From L227-5C sp038209275 (GTDB taxonomy: Bacteria > Chloroflexota > Chloroflexia > Chloroheliales > Chloroheliaceae), in NCBI GenBank assembly GCA_038209275.1, contig JBBQXW010000289.1:1-9631 (forward strand): DNA of 9,631 nucleotides, in the 5' to 3' direction. Below, piece by piece: positions 1-5,080 of the stretch. The first letter of the stretch is position 1; each line of letters opens with the position of its first letter. Below the pieces are notes generated by a model that did no database searches, was not told where the DNA came from, and saw only the letters and a program-made list of their open reading frames with translations. Position numbers and translations under genes: made by a program.

Positions 1-81
1 GCCCAGCGTTTGCCCTGCCGCATCCACGATAAACCATTCCCGCGTAATATCGCTCGGTGTGGGCGTAAAAGTCTTAGTCAT
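1..81 (-). CDS. rplM: 50S ribosomal protein L13, N-terminal fragment
   Basis: This is the first 27 codons of a minus-strand gene that runs off the left edge. The peptide begins MTKTFTPTPSDITREW and continues FIVDAAGQTLG, which matches the L13 opening (WYVVDAEGxxLGR type). L13 is an early-assembling large-subunit protein that binds 23S rRNA. An AGGAG sequence lies about 10 nt before the ATG, which supports this start. Its position directly after truA is the usual rplQ-truA-rplM order, and rpsI would be expected next, outside the window. Identification rests on a short peptide plus synteny. Confidence 0.88.
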   Translation of the reverse strand, partial: MTKTFTPTPSDITREWFIVDAAGQTLG

Positions 82-97
82 TCCCAATCAACTCCTG

Positions 98-135
98 TTT
101 TAGTTTTTGGTTTCTTGCAAAAGTCAAAAACTAAA
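98..135. repeat. AT-rich inverted repeat between truA and rplM
   Basis: An 11-bp perfect stem (98-108 against 125-135, arms TTTAGTTTTTG and CAAAAACTAAA) encloses a 16-nt loop. On the plus strand the right arm is followed by GAAAAAACGAAAATTT, which leads straight to the truA stop codon. A similar stem plus A-rich tail lies beside the map stop codon (5027-5080) and in the adk/map gap. On the transcribed minus strand no clean U-run follows the stem, so it is not a convincing terminator. Confidence 0.7.
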
Positions 136-155
136 GAAAAAACGAAAATTTCTTA

Positions 156-932
156 TTAATAACGGACTTCGACCAGGCAAAGCCCGGTGGCGGGAGCAGT
201 TGGCCCCGCCCGGCGACGGTCTTGCGCCGCCAAAATTTCTTCAAGCTGGTCTGGCGTTAGCTTCTTAGTGCCAACCAGCAGCAGCGTCCCGACAATATTT
301 CGCACCATGTGGGGCAGAAAAGCGTTTGCCGCTAGTTCTACCACGATAATGTCGTTAGCTTCTTGCTGGCAACTCGCCTCGGTCATCCGGCGTACCGTTG
401 TAGGCTTATCGTTCCCGGCTTCGTCACCAGCACTACCCCAGCCATCCCCGGCAAAGCTGGCAAAATCGTGTTCGCCGACTAGCTTTCGGGCCGCTTCATC
501 CATTAGCGCCAGGTCTAACGGCTCGGAGACATGATGAGCGAAATGCCTTTCGAGAGGCGAACGCCCGGCCCGGCTCAAGATGCGATAGCGGTAAACTCGT
601 CCGACAGCACTAAAGCGGGCGTGAAAGCTTTCTGCCACTTCTTCAGCTTGCGTCACCGCCACATCAAACGGTAGCAGCGCGTTCAAGCCGCGCCGGAACG
701 TTTCGAGCGAATGGGCGCTTTCGGTCTGGAAGTTCGCGACCTGTCCACTGGCGTGTACTCCGCTATCGGTGCGACCCGCCAGCGTTACTTTGCAGCGTTG
801 GCCTTCTGGCAAGCCAGTCAGCTTTGCCGCCGCTTTTTCCAGTTCGCCCTGCACCGTCCGCCCGTTGGGTTGAAGCTGCGATCCGCTAAACTCCGTCCCG
901 TCATACTCCAAAACCAGCTTTATGTTCCGCAT
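156..932 (-). CDS. truA: tRNA pseudouridine(38-40) synthase TruA
   Basis: It isomerises uridines 38-40 in the tRNA anticodon stem-loop to pseudouridine, in the cytoplasm. Counting from the ATG at 930-932 (258 aa, a normal family length), the catalytic motif GRTDSGVHA carries the nucleophile Asp at residue 56. YDGTEFSGSQLQ near residue 10, FHARFSA near 103, VYRYRI near 113 and FLPHMVRNIVGTL near the C-terminus are all family landmarks. The usual Trp of the FxGWQxQ motif is Ser here. A GTG codon directly precedes the ATG and could be used instead (259 aa). Neither has a recognisable Shine-Dalgarno sequence, because a hairpin arm (939-957) occupies that position. A 10-15 residue Gly/Asp-rich insertion follows HDFASFA. 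It lies downstream of rplQ, as in many bacteria. Confidence 0.95.
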   Translation of the reverse strand: MRNIKLVLEYDGTEFSGSQLQPNGRTVQGELEKAAAKLTGLPEGQRCKVTLAGRTDSGVHASGQVANFQTESAHSLETFRRGLNALLPFDVAVTQAEEVAESFHARFSAVGRVYRYRILSRAGRSPLERHFAHHVSEPLDLALMDEAARKLVGEHDFASFAGDGWGSAGDEAGNDKPTTVRRMTEASCQQEANDIIVVELAANAFLPHMVRNIVGTLLLVGTKKLTPDQLEEILAAQDRRRAGPTAPATGLCLVEVRY

Positions 933-938
933 CACTTT

Positions 939-1014
939 AAGTTTTGAGTTTTGAGTTCTTAGTTGTGAGTTAAAGAAGTTTAACTAAAAATTCAAAACTC
1001 AAAACTCAAAACTT
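939..1014. repeat. Heptad inverted repeat between rplQ and truA
   Basis: Two 19-bp perfectly complementary arms (939-957 and 996-1014) are each built from the 7-mer AGTTTTG or its complement CAAAACT. They are separated by 38 nt that contain a further short stem (959-964 with 982-987). The right arm ends 2 bp from the rplQ stop codon and the left arm ends 6 bp before the truA ATG, so the element fills almost the whole gap. In RNA this would form a long A-U-rich hairpin without a terminator U-tract. Confidence 0.85.
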
Positions 1015-1016
1015 TC

Positions 1017-1370
1017 TTAGGGTAGGAACTGAATCAGGGCAATGTCAGCGCCGTCGCCGAGCCGGGTTCCCAGCTTGTAGATGCGGGTGTAACCGCCCTG
1101 GCGTTCGGTGTAGCGCGGCCCGATAACGGTAAAGAGTTTTTGCACCGCCGCCGAGTTAGCCAGCTTGCTGGTAGCTTGCCGCCGATTATGCACGTTGTCT
1201 TCCGCCGCCAGGCGAACCAGTTGCTCAATCATGCCCTGGATTTCTTTGCACTTGGCTTCGGTAGTGCGGATTTGTTCGTGGGCGATTAAGGAAATCATCA
1301 GGTTGCGGTAGAGGCTCAAGCGCTCCCCGGTTGACCTACTGAACTTCCGCCCAGCCACATTGTGTCTCAT
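1017..1370 (-). CDS. rplQ: 50S ribosomal protein L17
   Basis: L17 is a large-subunit protein near the peptide exit tunnel. The 117-aa product begins MRHNVAGRKFSR, continues with the family signature region LISLIAHEQIRTTEAKCKE at residues 27-45, and ends GYTRIYKLGTRLGDGADIAL plus IQFLP, all typical of short bacterial L17. The ATG is preceded by weak purine tracts (AAAGGT and GAGAG) within about 15 nt. It follows rpoA, the canonical end of the alpha operon, but across a 189-bp gap filled by repeats. The alignment appears full length with no extension. Confidence 0.97.
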   Translation of the reverse strand: MRHNVAGRKFSRSTGERLSLYRNLMISLIAHEQIRTTEAKCKEIQGMIEQLVRLAAEDNVHNRRQATSKLANSAAVQKLFTVIGPRYTERQGGYTRIYKLGTRLGDGADIALIQFLP

Positions 1371-1393
1371 TTTCTCTCAAACCTTTTTTTATA

Positions 1394-1556
1394 AGTGATG
1401 AGTAATGAGTGATGCACCCCGTCGGGTGGGCTGATGCAGCCAGTAATGAGTGAAATAACAATCAGCTGACTGAGCAGCATCCTACAATTCGCCTCGAACC
1501 TGTGGGACATTGCTCCGCCAATGGATTTTTCACTCATCACTCATTACTCACTACTC
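1394..1556. repeat. Heptad inverted repeat between rpoA and rplQ, with nested mini-hairpins
   Basis: The left arm 1394-1414 is AGTGATG-AGTAATG-AGTGATG. The right arm, about 1531-1556, is the complement of the same heptads, with a 16-bp exact match (1399-1414 against 1535-1550). A further AGTAATG copy at 1442-1448 shows that the left tract is interrupted by 27 bp holding two small perfect stems: CACCC/GGGTG (1415-1428) and GGCTG/CAGCC with a 3-nt loop (1429-1441). The right arm ends a few bases from the rpoA stop codon at 1560. The 1454-1530 interior is unique sequence with no gene that I can see. Confidence 0.82.
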
Positions 1557-1559
1557 CGA

Positions 1560-2624
1560 TTATTCTTCCTCGTCCTCGGCGGGTTCTTCTTCAAAGCTGG
1601 CATCGCCAACCACGCCGCCTTCGCCTTCTTCTTCATCCGCATCCGTATCGCCGAAGCCACCACTGGACGTACCAGCAAACGGGCCAATCGGGGCAGCCGA
1701 ACTCATGTAGCCGTGATTAATCAGTTGAGCGCGCAATTCATCGTAAGATTTGCGACCAAAGTTACGCACACTCAACAAATCCTTCTCGTCCATCTGCAAA
1801 ATCTGCCCAACTTTAGTGATGTTGCTGCGTTTCAAGCAGTTGTAAGTACGCACCGACAGGTTCAGGTCTTCGATAGGAGTATCGAAGGTCTGAGGCGGAA
1901 TTTGCGAATTTAGCCCGCCATAACCATCAACACGTTCTTCTTTGGATTTGTTGAAGTCCGCGATAATCTCGCTATGGCGCTTCAAAATTTGAGCCGCCTG
2001 ACTCAACGATTCACCAGCATCAATCGAGCCATCCGTCCAGATTTCGAGAATCAGACGGTCATAGTCGGTCTGCTGGCCTACACGTGTGTGTTCCACTACA
2101 TAATTAACACGCGGAATCGGCGTATAGATTGCATCCACCGGGATTACGCCAATCGGCATATTGTCCCGGTTTTCGGCGGAGTTGTAACCCACACCATGCT
2201 CTACCGTCAATTCCATATCCAGCACGGCATCATCGCTATCGAGTGTAGCGATAGGCTGGTCAACGTTAATAATCTCGATTAGCTGACCGGGAACTTCGAT
2301 AGACCCAGCAGTAACCACCCCTTCGCCCCGTGCGCTCAGGTTTAAGCGTACCGGGCGGTCACTGAACGAGCGCAGGCGAATGCGCTTTACATTCAGAATA
2401 ATTTCAGTTACATCTTCTTTAACGTGCGGCAACGAAGCAAATTCGTGAGCCACGCCGTCAATTTTGATGGAACTTACCGCTGCTCCAGGGAGTGACGAAA
2501 GCAGGATGCGGCGCAGAGCGTTACCCAAAGTAATTCCATAGCCCGGCTCTAGCGGTTCGATTTTAAACCGACCGTAGTTTTCTGCCGTCGCCACTTTCTC
2601 GACCTTCAAAGCTACATCGAACAA
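1560..2624 (-). CDS. rpoA: DNA-directed RNA polymerase subunit alpha
   Basis: RpoA dimerises to nucleate RNA polymerase assembly, and its C-terminal domain contacts UP elements and activators. The N-terminal domain includes PGYGITLGNALRRILLSSLP (27-46), the dimerisation and beta-contact region, and DVTEIILNVK (71-80). The linker is about 225-248. The C-terminal domain (about 249-305) retains LSVRTYNCLK, with Arg259 and Asn262 matching E. coli R265 and N268, and FGRKS (289-293) of the helix-hairpin-helix. The start is TTG, chosen because AGGGAGG lies 9 nt upstream and FDVALKVEKV fits the family N-terminus. At 354 aa it is longer than the usual 315-330. The surplus is a Gly/Ser stretch and an acidic tail after residue 325, with 16 Asp/Glu in the last 29 residues. 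Confidence 0.97.
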   Translation of the reverse strand: MFDVALKVEKVATAENYGRFKIEPLEPGYGITLGNALRRILLSSLPGAAVSSIKIDGVAHEFASLPHVKEDVTEIILNVKRIRLRSFSDRPVRLNLSARGEGVVTAGSIEVPGQLIEIINVDQPIATLDSDDAVLDMELTVEHGVGYNSAENRDNMPIGVIPVDAIYTPIPRVNYVVEHTRVGQQTDYDRLILEIWTDGSIDAGESLSQAAQILKRHSEIIADFNKSKEERVDGYGGLNSQIPPQTFDTPIEDLNLSVRTYNCLKRSNITKVGQILQMDEKDLLSVRNFGRKSYDELRAQLINHGYMSSAAPIGPFAGTSSGGFGDTDADEEEGEGGVVGDASFEEEPAEDEEE

Positions 2625-2633
2625 GGTAATCAG

Positions 2634-2640
2634 CCTCCCT
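2634..2640 (-). promoter_or_regulatory. Strong Shine-Dalgarno fixing the rpoA TTG start
   Basis: On the minus strand AGGGAGG lies 9 nt before TTG. No in-frame ATG is available nearby, and the residues after TTG match the RpoA N-terminus, so the site supports a non-ATG start. Confidence 0.8.
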
Positions 2641-2650
2641 TATGAACCAA

Positions 2651-2668
2651 TTCTATCATTTCTATCAT
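2651..2668. repeat. Two tandem copies of a 9-mer upstream of rpoA
   Basis: TTCTATCAT occurs twice without a gap in the 96-bp rpsD/rpoA spacer. On the transcribed strand it reads as repeated ATGATAGAA. It may be slippage. No role is evident and no convincing promoter was found around it. Confidence 0.5.
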
Positions 2669-2720
2669 CTTGGAGCGATAGACTGATTGCTGATTTAAGC
2701 TGCGAACACGACAAAAACTA

Positions 2721-3350
2721 CTAGCGGCTATAATATTCAACGATCAATTGCTCTTCCAGCGTGGTATCAATTTCGCTGCGACCCGGCACACTCACCACAC
2801 GCCCGCTTAATTCGCGGGGGTCAAGGTTCAACCAGCCCGGTACATCGTGCCTGCCGATTACTTCAACGACCACCTTGAAATACTCTTTGTTGCGACTCTC
2901 GGCCTTCAGCGCAATCGTATCGCCCGCTTTGGTGATGTACGAAGGAATGTCAGTCTTGCGACCGTTCACCGTAAAGTGACCGTGACGAACCAGCTGCCGC
3001 GCCTGCTTGCGCGAATCGGCAAAGCCCAGCCGATGAACCACATTATCCAGACGCAACTCTAAAATCTGCAACAGGTTCTCGCCAGTAGCACCAGTGCGGC
3101 GCTGGGCGGCATCATAGTGCTTGCGGAACTGCTTCTCTAAAACCCCATAAATACGGCGCGCTTTTTGTTTCTCGCGCAACTGCAACCCGAAGTCGCTCAA
3201 CTTGCGCTGGCGCTTCGCTCCATGTACGCCGGGGGCAGTCGGGCGGCGCTCTATCGAACATTTGGGACTCATGCAGCGGTCGCCTTTCAGCATCAGCTTC
3301 ATGCCCTCACGCCGGCATAATCTACAAACCGGCCCAGTATATCGTGCCAA
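2721..3350 (-). CDS. rpsD: 30S ribosomal protein S4, zinc-binding (C+) form
   Basis: S4 is a primary 16S rRNA binder that nucleates assembly of the 30S body and in several bacteria represses its own operon. The 209-aa product opens MARYTGPVCRLCRREG. Cys9, Cys12, Cys26 and Cys31 (CxxC-x13-CxxxxC) form the zinc-knuckle arrangement of C+ S4 proteins such as that of Thermus. The S4 RNA-binding domain spans about residues 99-160 (LRLDNVVHRLGFADSRKQAR). It ends IVEYYSR, typical of the family. The start is TTG, with AGGGAGGA 4 nt upstream, and MARYTGP is the conserved N-terminus. It lies between rpsK and rpoA as in alpha operons, but behind an unusually long 368-bp structured gap. Confidence 0.97.
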   Translation of the reverse strand: MARYTGPVCRLCRREGMKLMLKGDRCMSPKCSIERRPTAPGVHGAKRQRKLSDFGLQLREKQKARRIYGVLEKQFRKHYDAAQRRTGATGENLLQILELRLDNVVHRLGFADSRKQARQLVRHGHFTVNGRKTDIPSYITKAGDTIALKAESRNKEYFKVVVEVIGRHDVPGWLNLDPRELSGRVVSVPGRSEIDTTLEEQLIVEYYSR

Positions 3351-3354
3351 TGTT

Positions 3355-3362
3355 TCCTCCCT
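3355..3362 (-). promoter_or_regulatory. Strong Shine-Dalgarno fixing the rpsD TTG start
   Basis: AGGGAGGA on the minus strand lies 4 nt before TTG. The following codons give the conserved MARYTGP start of S4, and no ATG lies in frame between this site and the zinc-knuckle cysteines. Confidence 0.8.
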
Positions 3363-3425
3363 ATGGCAATAAGTTTAAAAATGGTTCCTACTTCTTCTTT
3401 GCAAAAAAGCCGGATTGCCAACCTA

Positions 3426-3465
3426 ATTAATTTTTGAAATTTTTGCAAAAAATTCAAAAGTTAAT
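3426..3465. repeat. AT-rich imperfect palindrome upstream of rpsD
   Basis: The two 19-nt arms pair at 17 canonical positions around a central GC. They read ATTAA-T-TTTTGAA-A-TTTTT and its near complement, with a core of TTTTTGCAAAAA. The same core and flanking TTTTGAA/TTCAAAA steps occur in the 42-bp perfect palindrome at 5926-5967, so this looks like a diverged copy of the same element. Confidence 0.75.
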
Positions 3466-3555
3466 AATCTGGCTGACGTTCCAAGTAGCGGTTTAGTTTA
3501 CATCCTGGGCGGGACTTCTTCCTAAGCCTTGAGCAGAGCCGATTACACAAGGTTA

Positions 3556-3696
3556 GCTCGACCTATTACCAGTCGAGCAGGTTTTGCTGAATCGCGCTCT
3601 TGAAAACAGGTGGATTAGTTTTATCAAACCCTTGAACGCAATAAATTGCTTTCCCTACAGTCTGGTAAATCCACCGGGTGCAAACTATTCGCACCC
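3556..3696 (-). promoter_or_regulatory. Structured leader region ahead of rpsD
   Basis: The 3351-3718 gap holds no gene that I can support. On the transcribed strand it contains, in order: a hairpin with a 9-bp stem and a UAG loop (3696-3676, six GC-rich pairs GGGTGC/GCACCC); immediately abutting it, an 8-bp long-range stem GGTGGATT/AATCCACC (3675-3668 with 3616-3609) enclosing a small GCAAT/ATTGC hairpin (3649-3638); then a 7-bp perfect GCTCGAC/GTCGAGC hairpin with a 9-nt loop (3578-3556). This resembles a multi-stem leader. S4 autoregulation is a natural guess, because S4 regulates r-protein operons in E. coli and Bacillus, but the fold was not matched to a known S4 leader. Confidence 0.45.
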
Positions 3697-3718
3697 ATAC
3701 GATTATTACAACCGAAGC

Positions 3719-4126
3719 CTAGACGCGGCGACGCTTGGGCGGGCGGCAACCATTGTGAGGTATCGGCGTTACGTCGGTAATCGAAACGACCTGCAAGCCA
3801 GTGGCCTGGAGCGAACGAATCGCCGCTTCGCGCCCAGAGCCTGGGCCTTTGACGTAAACTTCGATTTGCCGCAAGCCGTGATCCATTGCTCGGCGTGCAG
3901 CACCTTCGGCGGCTACCTGTGCGGCATAAGGCGTACTCTTGCGCGAACCTTTGAAATCGCTCGCACCCGCGCTGCCCCAGCTTAACACGTTCCCCTTCGG
4001 GTCGGTCAGTGTGATAATCGTATTGTTGAAAGTTGACTGGATATGCGCCTGGCCCTTCGGAATACTCTTGCGTTCCCGGCGCTTTACCTTGGCAACACGT
4101 TTTTTGCCCGTGCCTTTGTCAGCCAT
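3719..4126 (-). CDS. rpsK: 30S ribosomal protein S11
   Basis: S11 sits on the platform of the 30S subunit, binding 16S rRNA near the E site and the Shine-Dalgarno helix. The 135-aa product has a lysine/arginine-rich N-terminus (residues 1-20), AHIQSTFNNTIITLTD (27-42), KGSRKSTPYAAQ (59-70), the signature KGPGSGREAAIRSL (93-106), and the C-terminal DVTPIPHNGCRPPKRRRV (118-135). All are hallmarks of bacterial S11. The ATG is preceded by GAGGAG at 4 nt. It follows rpsM, as in alpha operons, with a repeat-bearing 93-bp spacer between them. Confidence 0.98.
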   Translation of the reverse strand: MADKGTGKKRVAKVKRRERKSIPKGQAHIQSTFNNTIITLTDPKGNVLSWGSAGASDFKGSRKSTPYAAQVAAEGAARRAMDHGLRQIEVYVKGPGSGREAAIRSLQATGLQVVSITDVTPIPHNGCRPPKRRRV

Positions 4127-4149
4127 TTATCTCCTCATAATCTAAACAC

Positions 4150-4207
4150 CTGTCATGCTGAACGAAGTGAAGCATCTCCCGATTCTTCGCTACATTCAAG
4201 GTGACAG
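4150..4207. repeat. REP-like dispersed hairpin repeat between rpsM and rpsK
   Basis: Arms CTGTCA (4150-4155) and TGACAG (4202-4207) enclose TGCTGAACGAAGTGAAGCATC ... GATTCTTCGCT (written here in parts), which forms an imperfect inner stem around TCCC. The pattern TCATGCTGAACGAAGTGAAG followed by CATCTC and GATTCTTCGC resembles a repeat class seen intergenically in many bacterial genomes and often mistranslated as CHLECSEES-type peptides. It occupies most of the 93-bp spacer. Confidence 0.75.
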
Positions 4208-4219
4208 TTGTGAAACAAA

Positions 4220-4600
4220 TTACTTGCCAGCCTTCTTCTTGCCCGCAATCGTCCGGCGCGGCCCGCTTCGGCGGGAACGTGCGTTAGTGCGAGTCCGTTG
4301 TCCCCGAACCGGCAGACCTGCGCGATGTCGCCTGCCACGATAGCAGTTGATTTCGATCAAGCGTTTGATGTTCAGGTTAACTTCGCGACGCAAATCGCCT
4401 TCCACCCGATACTCGCGGTCAATGTATTCGCGCAGCCGAGCAATTTCTTCTTCGCTCAACACCCGAACCCGCGTATCCGGGCTGATACCCGTCTGCGCCA
4501 AAATTTTCTGGCTGGTTGAAAGGCCAATACCATAGATATAGGTCAGGCCAATTTCAACCCGTTTGTCGCGGGGCAAGTCTACCCCGGCAATTCTCGCCAT
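4220..4600 (-). CDS. rpsM: 30S ribosomal protein S13
   Basis: S13 lies in the 30S head, where it contacts 16S rRNA, the P-site tRNA and, through intersubunit bridges, the 50S subunit. The 126-aa product starts MARIAGVDLPRDKRVEIGLT. It carries the helical region YIYGIGLSTSQKIL (21-34), the RNA-binding signature RGRRHRAGLPVRGQRTRTNA (88-107) and a basic C-terminal tail ending KKKAGK that reaches toward the P site. An AGGAGG sequence about 5 nt before the ATG fixes the start. In this genome it follows rpmJ across a 135-bp gap filled by a heptad inverted repeat. Confidence 0.98.
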   Translation of the reverse strand: MARIAGVDLPRDKRVEIGLTYIYGIGLSTSQKILAQTGISPDTRVRVLSEEEIARLREYIDREYRVEGDLRREVNLNIKRLIEINCYRGRRHRAGLPVRGQRTRTNARSRRSGPRRTIAGKKKAGK

Positions 4601-4620
4601 CCCGTCCTCCTAGTAAATCT

Positions 4621-4732
4621 AGTTTCAAGTTTCAAGTTCCAGGTTTCAAGTTAGATTTTCTTGATTTAGTCCTTCAGGTTTCTTAGTCATAAACTCTTAT
4701 AACCTGAAACTTGGAACTTGAAACCTAAAACT
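4621..4732. repeat. Heptad inverted repeat between rpmJ and rpsM
   Basis: The 32-nt arms (4621-4652 and 4701-4732) match at 28 positions, and all four differences are transitions. The left arm is built of AGTTTCA-type heptads (AGTTTCA, AGTTTCA, AGTTCCA, GGTTTCA). The loop is 48 nt. The right arm ends 3 bp from the rpmJ stop codon and the left arm ends about 9 bp before the rpsM Shine-Dalgarno sequence, so the element fills the gap. Confidence 0.85.
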
Positions 4733-4735
4733 ATT

Positions 4736-4849
4736 TTAGCCCTGGCGTTGCTTGTGCTTGGCAGTGGTACAAATGACCATTACCACGCCTTTGCGCTTGA
4801 TTACTTTGCACTTCTCGCAGCGCGGCTTAACTGATGCACGCACTTTCAT
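4736..4849 (-). CDS. rpmJ: 50S ribosomal protein L36, zinc-binding form
   Basis: This is a 37-codon gene on the minus strand. It encodes MKVRASVKPRCEKCKVIKRK followed by GVVMVICTTAKHKQRQG, the standard length and sequence of L36. Cys11, Cys14, Cys27 and His32 make the complete zinc ribbon of the C+ type. L36 is a late-assembling protein of the 50S subunit that contacts 23S rRNA. A G-rich AAAGGGGTG precedes the ATG by a few nucleotides as a possible ribosome-binding site. It heads the run rpmJ-rpsM-rpsK-rpsD-rpoA-rplQ and has its own promoter candidate at 4895-4924. infA, usually just upstream, is absent. Confidence 0.97.
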   Translation of the reverse strand: MKVRASVKPRCEKCKVIKRKGVVMVICTTAKHKQRQG

Positions 4850-4863
4850 GTCAACACCCCTTT

Positions 4864-4896
4864 ATCTCAATAATCTGTTTGCAGACAATTTGAGAT
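4864..4896. promoter_or_regulatory. Inverted repeat overlapping the rpmJ -10 and predicted start site
   Basis: ATCTCAA (4864-4870) pairs with TTGAGAT (4890-4896), and an inner TCTG/CAGA pair (4874-4877 with 4882-4885) has a TTTG loop. Two bases of the right arm fall in the -10 hexamer and the rest lies around the predicted start site and early transcript. It could therefore act as a DNA site, or as a 5' hairpin in read-through RNA. Confidence 0.4.
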
Positions 4897-4924
4897 TATA
4901 CCACAACCTGAGCAGGTTTGGCAA
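4895..4924 (-). promoter_or_regulatory. Extended -10 promoter for rpmJ-rpsM-rpsK
   Basis: On the minus strand TTGCCA (4924-4919), an 18-nt spacer and TATAAT (4900-4895) form a good primary-sigma promoter, and TGG immediately before TATAAT makes an extended -10. Transcription would begin near 4888, about 39 nt before rpmJ. The spacer holds an inverted repeat, AACCTG-N2-CAGGTT (4905-4918), which fills the space next to the -35 element and could be an operator. Confidence 0.65.
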
Positions 4925-4948
4925 ATTGAGCAGCCTCACAATTTCCCT

Positions 4949-5017
4949 CGGTTATTGTTATAACCGGGTCAAAAATCAGGCTGAGTTCTGGTTTAGCACT
5001 AAAATTTAGCACTAAAG
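4949..5017. repeat. Small hairpin and 13-bp tandem repeat in the map/rpmJ gap
   Basis: CGGTTAT-TGTT-ATAACCG (4949-4966) is a perfect 7-bp stem with a 4-nt loop. Then TTTAGCACTAAAA (4992-5004) is repeated at once as TTTAGCACTAAAG (5005-5017). They sit where infA would be expected, but neither strand reads as infA or any other recognisable gene. Confidence 0.6.
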
Positions 5018-5026
5018 TTCGAGATT

Positions 5027-5064
5027 TTTAGCTTTGAAACTTTCAGAAAAATTCCAAAGCTAAA
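5027..5064. repeat. AT-rich inverted repeat downstream of map
   Basis: TTTAGCTTTG (5027-5036) pairs with CAAAGCTAAA (5055-5064), a perfect 10-bp stem with an 18-nt loop. The right arm is followed by GGAAAAATTT up to the map stop codon at 5081. The truA/rplM gap has the same layout (98-155), and the stem matches the AGCTTTTGAA part of the 5926-5967 palindrome. Confidence 0.7.
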
Positions 5065-5080
5065 GGAAAAATTTATATTA

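Noticed and set aside
1394..1556. CRISPR-like spaced repeats
   Set aside because: The units are 7-mers in tandem and inverted arms without regular unique spacers. No cas genes are present.
3584..3985. 133-codon plus-strand frame across the rpsD leader and rpsK
   Set aside because: It is mostly antisense to rpsK. The leader portion has no coding signature and the RNA-fold reading explains it better.
4153..4338. Minus-strand 61-codon frame ending in a CHLECSEES-type peptide
   Set aside because: It is an out-of-frame reading of rpsM plus the REP-like repeat, a well-known spurious translation.
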